NCBI GenBank assembly: GCA_937982495.1
Contig: CALJLX010000240.1
Location: 1-5,001 of the forward strand
Length of the DNA: 5,001 nt
DNA from: an uncultured Desulfuromonas sp.
Lineage (GTDB): Bacteria; Desulfobacterota; Desulfuromonadia; Desulfuromonadales; Trichloromonadaceae
Direction: 5' to 3'
The translations under genes and the position numbers were made by a program. Shown here in pieces: positions 1 to 5,001 of this stretch. Within the stretch, counting starts at the first letter, position 1. Each line of letters begins with the position of its first letter. The notes beneath the pieces were generated by a model. That model worked only from the letters and a program-made list of their open reading frames with translations. It did no database searches and was not told the DNA's origin.

Positions 1-60
1 GCCCTTTTTTATCCCCTGGCCAATCACGGCGCCGTGCCGAAAATGGCGAACGATCAGTAA
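1..60 (+). CDS. C-terminal end of an unidentified protein (partial)
   Basis: The first frame of the window is open from base 1 and ends in TAA at 58-60. It encodes 19 residues, ALFYPLANHGAVPKMANDQ. Most codons end in G or C, as in the genes nearby, and a promoter-like sequence plus a new gene follow directly, so a gene ending here is plausible. The fragment is too short to assign to a family. Frame 2 is also open through this stretch, so the reading frame is not proven. Confidence 0.45.
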   Translation, partial: ALFYPLANHGAVPKMANDQ

Positions 61-63
61 GTA

Positions 64-93
64 TTGGACCGAAGAGGGATATCCGGGTATAAT
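64..93 (+). promoter_or_regulatory. Putative sigma70-type promoter for the membrane-protein gene
   Basis: A perfect -10 hexamer TATAAT lies at 88-93. A weak -35 match, TTGGAC, lies at 64-69 with an 18-base spacer. Initiation would fall near base 100, giving a leader of about 25 bases before the ATG at 126. An 8-base palindrome, GGATATCC (77-84), sits in the spacer and could be a small operator, although 8 bases alone is weak evidence. The perfect -10 in a GC-rich gap just upstream of a gene is the main support. Confidence 0.5.
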
Positions 94-125
94 TCCCCAA
101 CTTTTCCCCCTCGGACAGGTTTTTT

Positions 126-683
126 ATGAAACTGCGCGTGTTTCTCTTCGGTCTCTTCGTCGGTTGCCATGCCCTCCTGCCTTTGCTGGATCTGGAACGA
201 CTTTCCCGCATGGTCGCCGGCTCCGTCCAATGGCCGTTGCAAGTCCTCGCCTGGATCAAGCTGCCGGTCTTCGCCGCCCCGGCGGGCAACGGCTGGGCCG
301 CGCCCTCTTTTTACGGCTGGTTTGTCGTCCTCGTTCTCTGGGGCGCCCTCTGGTGGCTGCTGGCGGGCCTTCTCGCCCACCCTTTTCGCGAAACCACCGC
401 CCCGACTCCGACATTCCCCCGCGAAGGCAATCCCCTCTTTCGCCTCGTCGCCAACACCCTGGTCAACGGCACCGCCCTGCTCCTCTACGGCATCGGCCTC
501 GCCGCCCCGCTGATCCCGGCGGTAGGGCGCACGACCTTTGTCGAAATCCTGCTTCTGGTCGGCCTCCCCTGCGCCCTGTTGGTGGTCTGTGCCGGCAAAG
601 CCAAAAAACTGGTGAATAAAACCTTCTTCCTGCTGCAAAGCGTGATCTTGGCCGGCTCCGCCATCTATTTCATCTATTTCTGA
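126..683 (+). CDS. Multi-pass integral membrane protein of unknown function
   Basis: This is a 185-residue, strongly hydrophobic protein that I do not recognise. Likely membrane segments are at about residues 4-22, 63-84, 106-130, 138-157 and 166-185. A more polar, proline-rich stretch (about 86-104, containing TPTFPREG) separates the second and third. The cluster KAKK plus K165 (158-165) would form a short cytoplasmic loop under the positive-inside rule. There are no catalytic motifs, and the only cysteines (14, 149, 155) lie within hydrophobic segments. The ATG at 126 is preceded by GGACAGG with a spacing of six bases. The gene is probably transcribed from the TATAAT-type promoter just upstream and ends before a strong hairpin. 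Minus-strand frames here give charged, low-complexity Gln/Glu/Gly-rich sequence typical of antisense shadows. Coding status is likely; function is unknown. Confidence 0.8.
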   Translation: MKLRVFLFGLFVGCHALLPLLDLERLSRMVAGSVQWPLQVLAWIKLPVFAAPAGNGWAAPSFYGWFVVLVLWGALWWLLAGLLAHPFRETTAPTPTFPREGNPLFRLVANTLVNGTALLLYGIGLAAPLIPAVGRTTFVEILLLVGLPCALLVVCAGKAKKLVNKTFFLLQSVILAGSAIYFIYF

Positions 684-700
684 ACCAGACTTTTACCAGA

Positions 701-750
701 AACGAAAAATGGGGATCCTGGGCCTGAAAGCCCGGATCCCCGTTTTCGTT
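701..750. terminator. Bidirectional intrinsic terminator between convergent genes
   Basis: GGGGATCC (711-718) pairs with GGATCCCC (734-741), and GGGC (720-723) pairs with GCCC (730-733). One T (719) bulges and the loop is CTGAAA. The flanks AACGAAAAA on the left and TTTTCGTT on the right extend the stem and supply a U-rich tail on both strands. The hairpin lies 17 bases after the stop of the plus-strand gene and 20 bases beyond the stop of the minus-strand gene, where a shared terminator for convergent transcripts is expected. Confidence 0.85.
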
Positions 751-770
751 TGTGTGACAAAGAAGCTTGG

Positions 771-1163
771 TCAGCAACCGCAACCGCAGTTGTGGCAGAC
801 CTTTTTATTGTGGTCCTCGGGCTCGATCGTTTCCGGCGCGAAGGCGACCCGGTTGATCCCGCGCTTGAGGTCTTCGATCAGATTACGATTGGGACTGGTG
901 CCGATGATGTGGCCCAGACAGAGGTTGGCGAAGCCGTCGCGGGGGGAACGGAGCCGGATCGAGTTAAGAATATCGCCGTAGCCGTTGATGACGATGACCA
1001 TTTCCGGCTCTTCATGATGGCGCAAGGTTACGCCGCAACGGGCCAGTTCTTCTTGCGCACCGGTGAGAAACTCGCTGACCGCGCCTTCGTCGACCTGAAA
1101 GCTCCAGTCCTCGCGCGGATTGTAGCGCCCATAGAAAACCACGGTAATTTCTTTGTTATCCAT
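771..1163 (-). CDS. Uncharacterised 130-residue protein with a CxxCxCxC tail
   Basis: I cannot assign this protein to a named family. It is acidic and soluble, with no signal peptide or membrane segment. The N-terminus (MDNKEITVVFYGRYN) reads like a first beta strand. The middle contains MVIVINGYGDILNSIRLRSP (55-74), which suggests an alternating alpha/beta domain. The last eight residues are CHNCGCGC, placing cysteines at 123, 126, 128 and 130. Further cysteines are at 43 and 82, with histidines at 49, 50 and 118. The spacing would suit binding of a metal ion or Fe-S cluster, or thiol chemistry; this is inference. The ATG at 1161-1163 has a clear upstream GGAGG (1169-1173). It starts 36 bases after the stop of the YciO-type gene, so the two are probably co-transcribed. 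A bidirectional terminator follows. Confidence 0.85.
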   Translation of the reverse strand: MDNKEITVVFYGRYNPREDWSFQVDEGAVSEFLTGAQEELARCGVTLRHHEEPEMVIVINGYGDILNSIRLRSPRDGFANLCLGHIIGTSPNRNLIEDLKRGINRVAFAPETIEPEDHNKKVCHNCGCGC

Positions 1164-1199
1164 CCAGTCCTCCGATATCAGAGGGCACGAGGCCGGTTG

Positions 1200-1814
1200 T
1201 TACAATTGATGTATCCAGGAAAGATCGCCGCTGCCCTCGCGCAGGATTTCCACCTGGTCGCCAATCAAGCTGATGACCGTCGACGGATCCCCCATGCGGA
1301 TGCCGCCATCCACCACCAGGTCGAGCTGCCGTCCCAGGGAATCGTGGATCAGGGACGGATCGCCCAGTGGCTCCTCCCCCGAAAGATTGGCGCTGGTCGT
1401 CACCAGCGGATGGCCGAGTTCCCGGACGATGGCCAGGGCGATGTTATCGTCGGGGATGCGGATGCCGACGGTCTTCTGCTTGGTGGTCAGGGTATCGGGA
1501 ACGATGCGGGTCGCTTCAAGGACGAAGGTATAAGGACCGGGGAGATTGCGCTTTAAGGTGCGAAAGGCGAAGTTGCTGACCTGAGCGTAGTTGGCGACAT
1601 CGGAGAGATCGGCGCAGATGAAGGAGAAGGGCTTGCGCGGGTCGCGCTGCTTGATCTGGTAGATCTGCTTGACCCCTTTTTTATTGAAGATATCGCAGCC
1701 GATGCCGTAGGTGGTATCGGTGGGGTAGACGATCACTCCCCCTTCGCGAAGACATTCGACGACGCGGGTAATCAGACGTTTCTGGGGGTTTTCGGGATTG
1801 ATGACCAGAATCAC
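1200..1814 (-). CDS. yciO: YciO/Sua5/YrdC-family protein, probable L-threonylcarbamoyladenylate synthase
   Basis: Members of this family make threonylcarbamoyl-AMP from threonine, bicarbonate and ATP, the first step of t6A37 tRNA modification in the cytoplasm. The 204-residue protein resembles E. coli YciO (about 206 aa) along its length: NPENPQKRLI near the start, GGVIVYPTDTTYGIGC (25-40), LPGPYTFVLEAT (91-102) and PSTVISL (177-183). It has the KxR motif (K55-Q-R57) and the SxN motif (S141-A-N143) expected of active Sua5/YrdC enzymes. From memory of its sequence, E. coli YciO lacks both. I chose the GTG at 1812-1814 because AGGAG (1821-1825) lies six bases upstream and the family homology starts there. 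An in-frame ATG 18 codons further upstream adds a non-conserved extension without a good ribosome site. Whether this is the cell's main t6A synthase or a paralogue cannot be decided from this window. Confidence 0.9.
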   Translation of the reverse strand: MILVINPENPQKRLITRVVECLREGGVIVYPTDTTYGIGCDIFNKKGVKQIYQIKQRDPRKPFSFICADLSDVANYAQVSNFAFRTLKRNLPGPYTFVLEATRIVPDTLTTKQKTVGIRIPDDNIALAIVRELGHPLVTTSANLSGEEPLGDPSLIHDSLGRQLDLVVDGGIRMGDPSTVISLIGDQVEILREGSGDLSWIHQL

Positions 1815-1853
1815 AGGAAACTCCTCATGACGGACAATCTGTATGGACCTTGA

Positions 1854-1881
1854 CCGGGCGAAAAGCATACCACAAGCCCGG
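1854..1881. repeat. Inverted repeat framing the putative -10 element
   Basis: CCGGGC (1854-1859) and GCCCGG (1876-1881) form a perfect six-base inverted repeat with a 16-base AT-richer centre containing the candidate -10. It could be a regulator-binding site or a weak RNA hairpin ending the upstream transcript. It has no following U-tract on the minus strand, so a strong intrinsic terminator is unlikely. Confidence 0.35.
1864..1872 (-). promoter_or_regulatory. Putative extended -10 promoter for the YciO-type gene
   Basis: On the minus strand TGGTATGCT gives an extended -10 (TG-n-TATGCT), with the -10 hexamer at 1864-1869. No good -35 is present; the equivalent position is T-rich (TTTTTC). 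Initiation near 1857 would leave a leader of about 40 bases before the GTG. The element sits in a 127-base gap, the largest on the minus strand, which makes a separate promoter plausible. Confidence 0.4.
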
Positions 1882-1901
1882 CACAGGAAAAAGAGCTAAG
1901 A

Positions 1902-1925
1902 TTGTCGACCGGTCGCCAGGGACAA
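1902..1925. repeat. Palindromic segment after the DUF493-family gene
   Basis: This segment contains a perfect 10-base palindrome, CGACCGGTCG (1906-1915), inside a looser inverted repeat TTGTC/GACAA (1902-1906 and 1921-1925). On the minus strand it is followed about 10 bases later by a run of five T. It could act as a weak terminator after the DUF493-family gene or as a protein-binding site. Stem strength is modest, so neither role is certain. Confidence 0.3.
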
Positions 1926-1941
1926 GGGCTCCGAGCAGAAG

Positions 1942-2208
1942 TCAGAGCAGATAACTCAGCCGCGGAACCTCTTTAAGCGCGGCGTAGATTCCATGCAACT
2001 GCTGGAGGTTGTGCAGTCGCACCAATATCGAAACGGACTGGTGGCGGCCGCCGCTGCTGGGTCGAACCTTCATGGCATCACCGGGTACGGGGGTGACCGA
2101 GGCGACCGCCAGGCGCACCGCCGCGACGAATTCGCCGTCGTTGGGACCGAAGGCCTTGAAAATATGATCACACGGGAATGGGATGTCGACGGCGCTAGGG
2201 GTTGTCAT
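1942..2208 (-). CDS. DUF493 (YbeD-like, UPF0250) family protein
   Basis: This 88-residue protein matches E. coli YbeD (about 87 aa) in length and pattern: the early FPCDHIFKAFG (11-21), the core KVRPSSGGRHQSVSI (47-61), and the C-terminal LHGIYAALKEVPRLSYLL (71-88). The family has a small ACT-like alpha/beta fold. Its biochemical role is not established and regulatory or allosteric functions have been proposed. The ATG at 2206-2208 is chosen because homology begins there; a longer in-frame start would lie deep inside dut. The only upstream ribosome-site-like sequence is GGGGG (2215-2219), six bases before the ATG and inside dut. The gene overlaps the dut 3' end by 14 bases in another frame, suggesting translational coupling. 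Confidence 0.88.
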   Translation of the reverse strand: MTTPSAVDIPFPCDHIFKAFGPNDGEFVAAVRLAVASVTPVPGDAMKVRPSSGGRHQSVSILVRLHNLQQLHGIYAALKEVPRLSYLL

Positions 2209-2653
2209 CGGCGACCCCCGTATGGCCGAATCCGCCGGAATCGCGAGCGGTCGCGGAAAGTTCCCGAACTTCGCGCAACTGCGCCCGGCACACCGGCGCA
2301 ATCAAAAGCTGCGCGATCCGGTCGCCGTCGGCGATACGCACCGCTTCCTGGCCATGATTGATCAAGATCACAGCGAATTCCCCCCGATAATCGGCATCGA
2401 TGGTCCCCGGGCTGTTGACCAGCGTCAGGCCCTGCTTGAGTGCCAATCCGGAGCGGGGGCGCACTTGCCCCTCAAAACCCGGTGGTATGGCCAGGGCCAG
2501 ACCGGTGGGAATCAGCGCCCGGGCTCCCGGCAGCAGAGTCAGGGGGGCATCGAGACAGGCGTGGACATCCATCCCCGCCGCTTGCTCGGTCATATAACGG
2601 GGAAGTCGTGCCTGCGCGCGCACGCGACATATTTCCACTGGAATCTTATCCAT
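2195..2653 (-). CDS. dut: dUTP diphosphatase (dUTPase)
   Basis: This enzyme hydrolyses dUTP to dUMP and pyrophosphate, keeping uracil out of DNA and supplying dUMP for thymidylate synthesis. It is a cytoplasmic homotrimer in this family. The 152-residue length fits the trimeric class. All five motifs are visible: 1, AAGMDVHA (25-32); 2, PRSGLALKQG (66-75); 3, GTIDADYRGE (83-92) with the probable catalytic Asp86 and Tyr89; 4, GDRIAQLLI (110-118); 5, RDSGGFGHTG (137-146), the flexible tail that closes over the active site, with His where Ser is commoner. The ATG at 2651-2653 is chosen because AAGGA (2658-2662) precedes it and family homology starts there. An in-frame ATG 19 codons upstream would run through a hairpin. 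It lies 123 bases downstream of pnp. Confidence 0.96.
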   Translation of the reverse strand: MDKIPVEICRVRAQARLPRYMTEQAAGMDVHACLDAPLTLLPGARALIPTGLALAIPPGFEGQVRPRSGLALKQGLTLVNSPGTIDADYRGEFAVILINHGQEAVRIADGDRIAQLLIAPVCRAQLREVRELSATARDSGGFGHTGVADDNP

Positions 2654-2660
2654 GACATCC

Positions 2661-2697
2661 TTCCGGATTGAACGTCTTGCCGCCCGGCAAACCGGAA
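2661..2697 (-). promoter_or_regulatory. Possible RNA structure over the dut ribosome-binding site
   Basis: In the minus-strand transcript TTCCGG (2697-2692) can pair with CCGGAA (2666-2661), enclosing a small hairpin TTGCC/GGCAA (2690-2677). The 3' arm overlaps the GGAAGGA ribosome-binding region of dut, so the fold could limit translation initiation. Evidence is pairing only; the outer stem is six base pairs. Confidence 0.3.
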
Positions 2698-2728
2698 GGC
2701 CGGGGGCCACGGAATGCGCCCCCGGCCT
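2697..2728 (-). terminator. GC-rich hairpin in the pnp-dut spacer
   Basis: AGGCCGGGGGC (2697-2707) and GCCCCCGGCCT (2718-2728) form a perfect 11-base-pair stem with a 10-base loop, 49 bases past the pnp stop. On the minus strand it is followed by TTCCGGTTTG rather than a run of U. It is therefore either a leaky terminator or, more likely, a structure that protects the pnp 3' end or marks a processing point while transcription continues into dut. Confidence 0.5.
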
Positions 2729-2740
2729 GTGTCCGGGTCA

Positions 2741-2759
2741 CCCTGTAACGGAAACAGGG
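2741..2759 (-). repeat. Small hairpin just after pnp
   Basis: CCCTGT (2741-2746) and ACAGGG (2754-2759) form a perfect six-base-pair stem with a seven-base loop, 17 bases after the pnp stop codon. It stands in tandem with the larger GC-rich hairpin. No U-tract follows, so RNA stabilisation or processing is likelier than termination. Confidence 0.35.
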
Positions 2760-2776
2760 GTATGTTGAACGAGATC

Positions 2777-4876
2777 TCAGCCTTCGGCCGGCAAACTCTC
2801 GCCGAGGGCTTCCTTGCGGGAGAGCTTGATCTTACCCTGCTTGTCGATGCCGATACATTTGACCAACACCTGGTCCCCTTCGTTGAGAACGTCGGTCACG
2901 GCCTTGACCCGCTCCTTGGCGAGTTCGGAGACATGCACCAGGCCGTCGGTCCCGGGGTAGATTTCGACGAAGGCGCCGAATTCCATGATTTTGCGGACGG
3001 TCCCCATGTAGAGTTTACCCACTTCGGCTTCCTGGGTCAGGTCGCGAATCATCTTGATGGCCCGCTTGGCCGCCTCGCCGTCGGCGGAAGCGATATGGAT
3101 GGTGCCGTCATCCTGGATGTCGATGGCGCAACCGGTCGCCTCGATAATGCCGCGAACGTTCTTGCCGCCCGAGCCGATGACGGTGCGCACCTGATCGGAC
3201 TTGACCTTAATGCTGGTGATGCGCGGCGCATATTGGGAAAGATCGCCCCGCGGCTTATCGATCGCCTTGGCCATTTCACCAAGGATATGAACCCGTCCGG
3301 CGCGGGCCTGGTCCAAAGCCTGACGCATGATATCTTTGGTGACCCCGGAGATTTTGATGTCCATCTGCAGGGCCGTCACGCCATTGGCGGAACCGGTCAC
3401 TTTGAAGTCCATATCGCCGAGGTGGTCCTCGTCGCCGAGAATGTCGGAAAGAATGGCGACTTCGTCACCTTCCTTGATCAGTCCCATGGCGATCCCGGCG
3501 ATCGCTTCCTTGACCGGAACACCCGCATCCATCAACGACAGCGAGGCACCACAAACCGAAGCCATGGACGAAGAGCCGTTCGATTCGAGAACATCGGAGA
3601 CGATGCGGATCGTATAGGGGAAAGCTTCATGCTTCGGCAGGATTTTCGACGCGCTGCGCTCGGCCAGCATGCCGTGACCGATTTCGCGGCGGCCGGGGAA
3701 CAGACGCATACTCGTTTCGCCGACACAGAAGGGAGGGAAGTTGTAGTGCAGCATGAACTTCTTGAATTCCATCCCCTGAACGTTGTCCATCCGCTGCTCG
3801 TCGACCGAGGTGCCGAGAGTCGTCGCCACCAGGGCCTGGGTTTCACCGCGGGTGAAGAGGGCGCTGCCGTGGGCGCGGGGGAGCACACCGATTTCGCAGC
3901 TGATGGGACGGATGGTGGTCATATCGCGACCGTCGATACGAATACGATCCTTGGTCACCATCTGCCGCACCACGCGTTTTTCCAGGGAACCGAGAATCGC
4001 TCCGATTTCCCCGTCGCGGCCGGGATACTGATCGGCCAACTGCGCCTGAACGGCGGCGCGGTTATCCGCCAGAGCGGCGTAGCGCTCCTGCTTGGTGCGG
4101 ATTTTAACCGCTTCGACGATCCGGGCTTCGGCCAGTTCGGCGACTTTGGACTTGAGTTCGGCATCGGTCTCGGCCACAACGAATTCGCGCTTGGCGACCC
4201 CCACCAGTCTGGCCAATTCGGATTGGGCTTCAATCAGCGGTTGCAGGGCATCATGACCGAAGAAAATGGCGTCGAGCATCTCGGATTCGGAAAGGAATTC
4301 CGCTTCCCCTTCGACCATCATCACCGCATCCTTCGACCCGGAAACAACGATTTCAAGATCGCTCTGGGTACGCTGTTCGTTGGTCGGATTGGCAATCAGT
4401 TTGCCGTCGACTCGGCCAACGCGCACCGCGGCGATGGGCCCCTCGAAAGGGATGTCGGAAACGGCCACCGCGGCCGAGGCCGCCACCATCGAGAGGGTAT
4501 CGGGATCGTTGACCATATCGGCGGAAATCACCGTCGGCATGATCTGAGTTTCAAACATGTAGCCCTTGGGGAAAAGCGGCCGCATGGGGCGGTCGATCAA
4601 CCGGCAAATCAACGTTTCGCGCTCGGTAGAGCCACGCTCGCGACGGAAGAAGGACCCGGGGATTTTACCGCCGGCATAGAACTTTTCCTGATAATTGACG
4701 GTCAGGGGAAAAAAATCCTGCCCCTCGCGCATCTTCCGGGCCGATACCACGGTACAAAGCACCTTGGTATCGCCGTAGGTAATGACCACGGCGCCGTCGG
4801 CCTGGCGGGCCATCTTGCCGGTTTCGATGGTCAGGGGTTGCCCGTTGAACTGTACTTCAACCTTGTTAAAAGCCAT
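2777..4876 (-). CDS. pnp: Polyribonucleotide nucleotidyltransferase (PNPase)
   Basis: PNPase degrades RNA 3' to 5' by phosphorolysis, releasing nucleoside diphosphates, and can add 3' tails in reverse. It is cytoplasmic, forms a trimeric ring and often joins the degradosome. The 699-residue length fits the family (about 700-710). Domain order is complete: RNase PH-like 1 (about 10-140) with FFRR (76-79), the helical linker (about 145-230), RNase PH-like 2 (about 311-545), KH (about 552-612) with I567-GSGGK, and S1 (622-690). Catalytic and phosphate-site residues are present: R396-R397, H401, S436-S437, D484, D490 and K492. The ATG at 4874-4876 has AAGGAG (4883-4888) six bases upstream; 27 further in-frame upstream codons show no family homology. 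In many bacteria rpsO precedes pnp; here that gene would lie beyond the window edge. Confidence 0.98.
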   Translation of the reverse strand: MAFNKVEVQFNGQPLTIETGKMARQADGAVVITYGDTKVLCTVVSARKMREGQDFFPLTVNYQEKFYAGGKIPGSFFRRERGSTERETLICRLIDRPMRPLFPKGYMFETQIMPTVISADMVNDPDTLSMVAASAAVAVSDIPFEGPIAAVRVGRVDGKLIANPTNEQRTQSDLEIVVSGSKDAVMMVEGEAEFLSESEMLDAIFFGHDALQPLIEAQSELARLVGVAKREFVVAETDAELKSKVAELAEARIVEAVKIRTKQERYAALADNRAAVQAQLADQYPGRDGEIGAILGSLEKRVVRQMVTKDRIRIDGRDMTTIRPISCEIGVLPRAHGSALFTRGETQALVATTLGTSVDEQRMDNVQGMEFKKFMLHYNFPPFCVGETSMRLFPGRREIGHGMLAERSASKILPKHEAFPYTIRIVSDVLESNGSSSMASVCGASLSLMDAGVPVKEAIAGIAMGLIKEGDEVAILSDILGDEDHLGDMDFKVTGSANGVTALQMDIKISGVTKDIMRQALDQARAGRVHILGEMAKAIDKPRGDLSQYAPRITSIKVKSDQVRTVIGSGGKNVRGIIEATGCAIDIQDDGTIHIASADGEAAKRAIKMIRDLTQEAEVGKLYMGTVRKIMEFGAFVEIYPGTDGLVHVSELAKERVKAVTDVLNEGDQVLVKCIGIDKQGKIKLSRKEALGESLPAEG

Positions 4877-4931
4877 GTTTTTCTCCTTCGCCGCCGCTGA
4901 CGTCTGTACGTCTTGCGACCGCGCAACAATT

Positions 4932-4968
4932 TGTGCCGTACTTAAGTGTGTGAACAAAAAATGGCACA
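4932..4968 (-). repeat. Inverted repeat in the pnp leader
   Basis: TGTGCC (4932-4937) and GGCACA (4963-4968) form a perfect six-base inverted repeat around a 25-base AT-rich loop. The loop contains the 8-base palindrome ACTTAAGT (4940-4947) and a run of six U in the minus-strand transcript (4956-4961). Leader stems upstream of pnp are known in enterobacteria as RNase III sites used in PNPase autocontrol. Whether this one has that role is inference. Confidence 0.3.
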
Positions 4969-4995
4969 GGAGGCGGGCCTGAGACAGTCTCCGCC
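4955..4995 (-). terminator. Possible weak terminator upstream of pnp
   Basis: GGCGG (4972-4976) can pair with CCGCC (4991-4995), with an inner GAGA/TCTC option (4981-4984 with 4988-4991) that competes for C4991. On the minus strand six T follow after a gap of about 10 bases. This may be the attenuated terminator of the gene preceding pnp, but the gap weakens the case and the upstream gene is outside the window. Confidence 0.3.
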
Positions 4996-5001
4996 ATCCC
5001 C

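Noticed and set aside
54..638. A 194-residue minus-strand open frame over the membrane-protein gene
   Set aside because: The composition (runs of Gln, Glu, Gly and Arg) is typical of the complement of a hydrophobic gene, and the plus strand has a promoter, a ribosome site and a following terminator.
750..1556. A 268-residue plus-strand open frame across the Cys-tail and YciO-type genes
   Set aside because: It is antisense to two genes with good starts and, for one, clear family homology. It also crosses their intergenic gap without regard to gene boundaries.
1815..1868. N-terminal extension of the YciO-type protein from an upstream ATG
   Set aside because: The extra 18 residues are not family-like, and the GTG at 1812-1814 has an ideally spaced AGGAG.
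2714..4900. A 728-residue plus-strand open frame antisense to pnp, rich in His, Gly and Asp
   Set aside because: It is codon-aligned with pnp and results from the lack of TTA, CTA and TCA codons there. The minus strand encodes a complete PNPase with all domains, and the plus-strand product looks like low-complexity antisense translation.
4926..4954. A possible pnp promoter, TTGTTC with 17 bases to ACAAAT on the minus strand
   Set aside because: The spacing is right, but the -10 matches consensus at only three positions and lacks the key A at position two, so it is too weak to list.
4877..4957. N-terminal extension of PNPase by 27 residues
   Set aside because: The ATG at 4874-4876 has AAGGAG six bases upstream and begins the conserved PNPase sequence. 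The extension has no homology and runs through the leader inverted repeat.

Overview
The window is GC-rich (about 60%) and densely coded. It comes from a bacterial chromosome. The order pnp, dut, DUF493-family gene, YciO-type gene and the protein sequences suggest a Gram-negative deltaproteobacterium of the Desulfuromonadota (Geobacter/Desulfuromonas relatives). This placement is inferred from gene content and style only. There is no rRNA, tRNA, insertion sequence, CRISPR array, phage gene or sign of recent transfer.

Layout. Bases 1-60 hold the last 19 codons of an unidentified plus-strand gene. A promoter-like sequence with a perfect TATAAT follows, then a plus-strand gene for a 185-residue multi-pass membrane protein (126-683). 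A long hairpin at 701-750, with A-rich and T-rich flanks, separates it from the convergent minus-strand block and looks like a bidirectional terminator. All remaining genes are on the minus strand. In transcription order they are pnp (4876-2777), dut (2653-2195), a DUF493/YbeD-like gene overlapping dut by 14 nt (2208-1942), a YciO/Sua5-family gene with a GTG start (1814-1200), and a small protein with a Cys-rich tail (1163-771).

Function. The minus-strand genes are housekeeping: RNA turnover (polynucleotide phosphorylase), nucleotide-pool sanitation (dUTPase), a small ACT-like-fold regulatory candidate, and a probable tRNA t6A-pathway enzyme. The last gene is an uncharacterised Cys-tailed protein. 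pnp, dut and the DUF493 gene probably share a transcript. The YciO-type gene and the Cys-tail gene form a two-gene unit that may have its own extended -10 promoter at 1864-1872.

I see no clearly new multi-gene system. The items most worth a second look are the CxxCxCxC tail protein, the intact KxR/SxN motifs in the YciO-type protein, and hairpins in the pnp-dut spacer, one of which could cover the dut ribosome-binding site. The very long plus-strand open frame across pnp is an antisense shadow created by codon bias. No gene-free stretch exceeds 130 bases.
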